Shown piece by piece: positions 12,221 through 13,380 of a DNA stretch of 13,380 nucleotides. Within the stretch, counting starts at the first letter, position 1. The number at the start of each line of letters is the position of its first letter. Under the pieces are notes generated by a model. That model did not search any database, was not told the origin of the DNA, and saw only the letters and a list, made by a program, of their open reading frames with translations. The stretch spans positions 1 to 13,380 of the forward strand of contig PMSZ01000175.1 of NCBI GenBank assembly GCA_003168235.1, in the 5' to 3' direction. The position numbers and the translations under genes are program-made. Source of the DNA: Acidobacteriaceae bacterium (GTDB taxonomy: Bacteria > Acidobacteriota > Terriglobia > Terriglobales > Acidobacteriaceae).

Positions 12221-13165
12221 TTGCCAACCAATCCCGTTCTCGTCGTGCACGGCGGTGCCTGGGACATCCCCGACGCTATGGTCGAAGCGCACCTCGCCGG
12301 TGTTCGCAATGCCGCCGCTGCCGGATGGCGCGCTCTCGAACGCGGCGGTTCGGCCCTCGACGCCGTCGAAGAAGCCATCGTCATCATGGAAGACGACGAA
12401 ACTTTCGACGCCGGCCGCGGCAGTTTTCTGAATCGCGACGGCAAAGTCCAACTCGATGCTTTCATCATGGATGGCTCAACCCTGCGCGGTGGCGGCGTTG
12501 GATGCGTCGAGCGCTTGCGCAATCCGGTTCGTGCCGCCCGCAAGATCCTGAGCGATAGCCCGCACGTCTATTTCGTCGCCGAAGGCGCCGAGCGTTTCGC
12601 CGCAGAACACGGCATCGCTCTCTGCCGCAACGAAGATCTCGTGATCCCGCGCGAGGTCGCCCGCCTGCGCCAATATCAAGCCCAGGCCTCAGCTGATGGC
12701 AACAGTAATACCGATGGCAACGATCTCTTCGCACCCGCCCACGACATGCTTTCCCACGATACCGTTGGAGCCGTCGCCCTCGATCGCAACGGCAACATCG
12801 CCGCTTCCACGTCCACCGGCGGCACGCTTAACAAAGCTCCCGGACGACTCGGTGACTCGTCTCTCATCGGTTGCGGCTGCTACGCCGATAATCAGAGCGC
12901 TGCCGCCTCCACCACCGGTTGGGGCGAGCCCATTATGAAGCTGGTACTTGCCAAGTGGGCCGCCGATCGCGTCGCTTCCGGCAGTTTGCCCGAGTGGGTT
13001 GCAAAAGAAGCGATGAACTATCTCAAGCAGCGCCTCAACGGCCACGGCGGAATCATCCTTCTCGATGCCCAAGGCCGCTACGGAATCGCTCACAACACCC
13101 CACGTATGGCCTGGGCGCTCCGCAGTACACAAAAACAGGAAGCTGGAATTCAGCGCAACAGTTGA
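12221..13165 (+). CDS. Isoaspartyl peptidase / L-asparaginase (plant-type, Ntn hydrolase)
   Basis: Members of this family are made as a precursor that cuts itself before a Thr, which then acts as the nucleophile hydrolysing isoaspartyl dipeptides and L-asparagine. In the 314-aa product the cleavage site is HD-Thr181 in SHDTVGAVALDRNGNIAAST. Supporting motifs are VVHGGAWD (8-15), GRGSFLNRDGKVQLDAFIMDG (65-85), and the substrate pocket GRLGDSSLIGCGCYADN (208-224). Residues 158-170 form a variable linker with a GATGGCAAC duplication in the DNA. TTG 12221 is the start: GGAG lies 7 nt upstream, and it places VVHGG at the correct distance. No signal peptide, so cytoplasmic. It follows the 4-helix membrane protein by 2 bp. 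The C-terminus is slightly longer than usual. Confidence 0.94.
   Translation: MPTNPVLVVHGGAWDIPDAMVEAHLAGVRNAAAAGWRALERGGSALDAVEEAIVIMEDDETFDAGRGSFLNRDGKVQLDAFIMDGSTLRGGGVGCVERLRNPVRAARKILSDSPHVYFVAEGAERFAAEHGIALCRNEDLVIPREVARLRQYQAQASADGNSNTDGNDLFAPAHDMLSHDTVGAVALDRNGNIAASTSTGGTLNKAPGRLGDSSLIGCGCYADNQSAAASTTGWGEPIMKLVLAKWAADRVASGSLPEWVAKEAMNYLKQRLNGHGGIILLDAQGRYGIAHNTPRMAWALRSTQKQEAGIQRNS
12695..12721. repeat. 9-bp duplication in the linker of the isoaspartyl peptidase gene
   Basis: GATGGCAAC occurs at 12695-12703 and 12713-12721 (18-bp period, in frame), giving the DGNSNTDGND linker just upstream of the autocleavage site. Confidence 0.6.
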
Positions 13166-13169
13166 ACGC

Positions 13170-13192
13170 GTTGGACTGCCCAAGGTTGGACT
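13170..13192. repeat. 8-bp direct repeat between convergent genes
   Basis: GTTGGACT occurs at 13170-13177 and 13185-13192, in the 25-bp gap between the isoaspartyl peptidase stop and the convergent partial gene. No terminator hairpin of useful strength is seen there. Confidence 0.4.
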
Positions 13193-13380
13193 ACGGCACC
13201 AGAAGTTCTGTCAACCGATGGGTCAGCGCCAGCGTTGCTCCGTAGTGACTGGCAATCCCCGCGATCACGATGCCCAAGGCAGAAAGTGCCCACGGCCAGA
13301 CTCGTGCAATGCGGCGACCGCCCTGCCACGCGAGCAGGCGCTCTACGCGCAAGCTGATCGATAACGAGTTGATCGATGAT
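13191..13380 (-). CDS. C-terminal 62 residues of an unidentified membrane protein
   Basis: Reading the minus strand in from the right edge gives an open frame that ends at the TAG at 13191-13193. The visible part begins SSINSLSISLRVERLLAW, followed by a short basic patch (QGGRRIAR), a hydrophobic helix VWPWALSALGIVIAGIAS, and a short tail ending in RLTELLVP. The RVERLL segment followed by a helix resembles the region after the catalytic domain in M56 (BlaR1-type) membrane peptidases, but too little is visible to claim this. The frame and its hydrophobic pattern support a real gene; the rest lies outside the window. Confidence 0.6.
   Translation of the reverse strand, partial: SSINSLSISLRVERLLAWQGGRRIARVWPWALSALGIVIAGIASHYGATLALTHRLTELLVP

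Noticed and set aside
13350..13380. TGATCGAT repeated near the right edge as an attachment or binding site
   Set aside because: It lies within the open frame of the partial gene and is explained by the coded SSINSLSIS stretch.

Overview
The window (13.4 kb, moderately high GC) looks like ordinary chromosome from an Acidobacteriota-type soil bacterium. That placement is an inference from protein flavour: a S10 peptidase with an NGGPG motif, a CdnL-type CarD, a Lys/Ala-rich histone-like tail and mixed ATG/GTG/TTG starts. No rRNA, tRNA, IS element, phage gene or CRISPR array was seen. Both ends cut through genes.

Layout from left to right. (1) A secreted S10 serine carboxypeptidase-like protein (minus, cut by the left edge) lies divergent from purM, which is followed by purN; these encode two steps of de novo purine synthesis. 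A likely hairpin terminator follows purN. (2) A conserved-looking but unrecognised 184-aa protein is on the minus strand. Beyond it are about 550 bp without a convincing gene, rich in inverted repeats and carrying four tandem 14-bp units. (3) A minus-strand gene encodes a small protein with an acidic N-terminus and a Lys/Ala/Pro repeat tail resembling histone H1. (4) Four consecutive minus-strand genes follow in transcription order: an AI-2E-family membrane protein, the MltG lytic transglycosylase, a LolA-like lipoprotein and an FtsX/MacB-type ABC permease. The set points to envelope and peptidoglycan maintenance. (5) ruvX (yqgF) lies divergent from the AI-2E gene across a 117-bp spacer with a 10-bp inverted repeat. 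(6) A CdnL/CarD regulator and greA, two RNA-polymerase-binding factors, are divergent. greA is followed by a CDP-alcohol phosphatidyltransferase with features of phosphatidylinositol-phosphate synthases. (7) A small 4-helix membrane protein (GTG start) is followed 2 bp later by an isoaspartyl peptidase/L-asparaginase (TTG start). The C-terminal end of an unidentified membrane protein converges from the right edge.

Most of this is housekeeping. The parts most worth a second look are the LolA-like lipoprotein next to an LolC/E-like permease with no ATPase gene nearby (a candidate lipoprotein or lipid trafficking pair), the hairpin-rich gap at 3520-4067 with its 14-bp tandem repeats, the charge-bipartite histone-like protein, and the inverted-repeat promoter region between the AI-2E gene and ruvX. 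I did not find a clear-cut new defence or mobile system.
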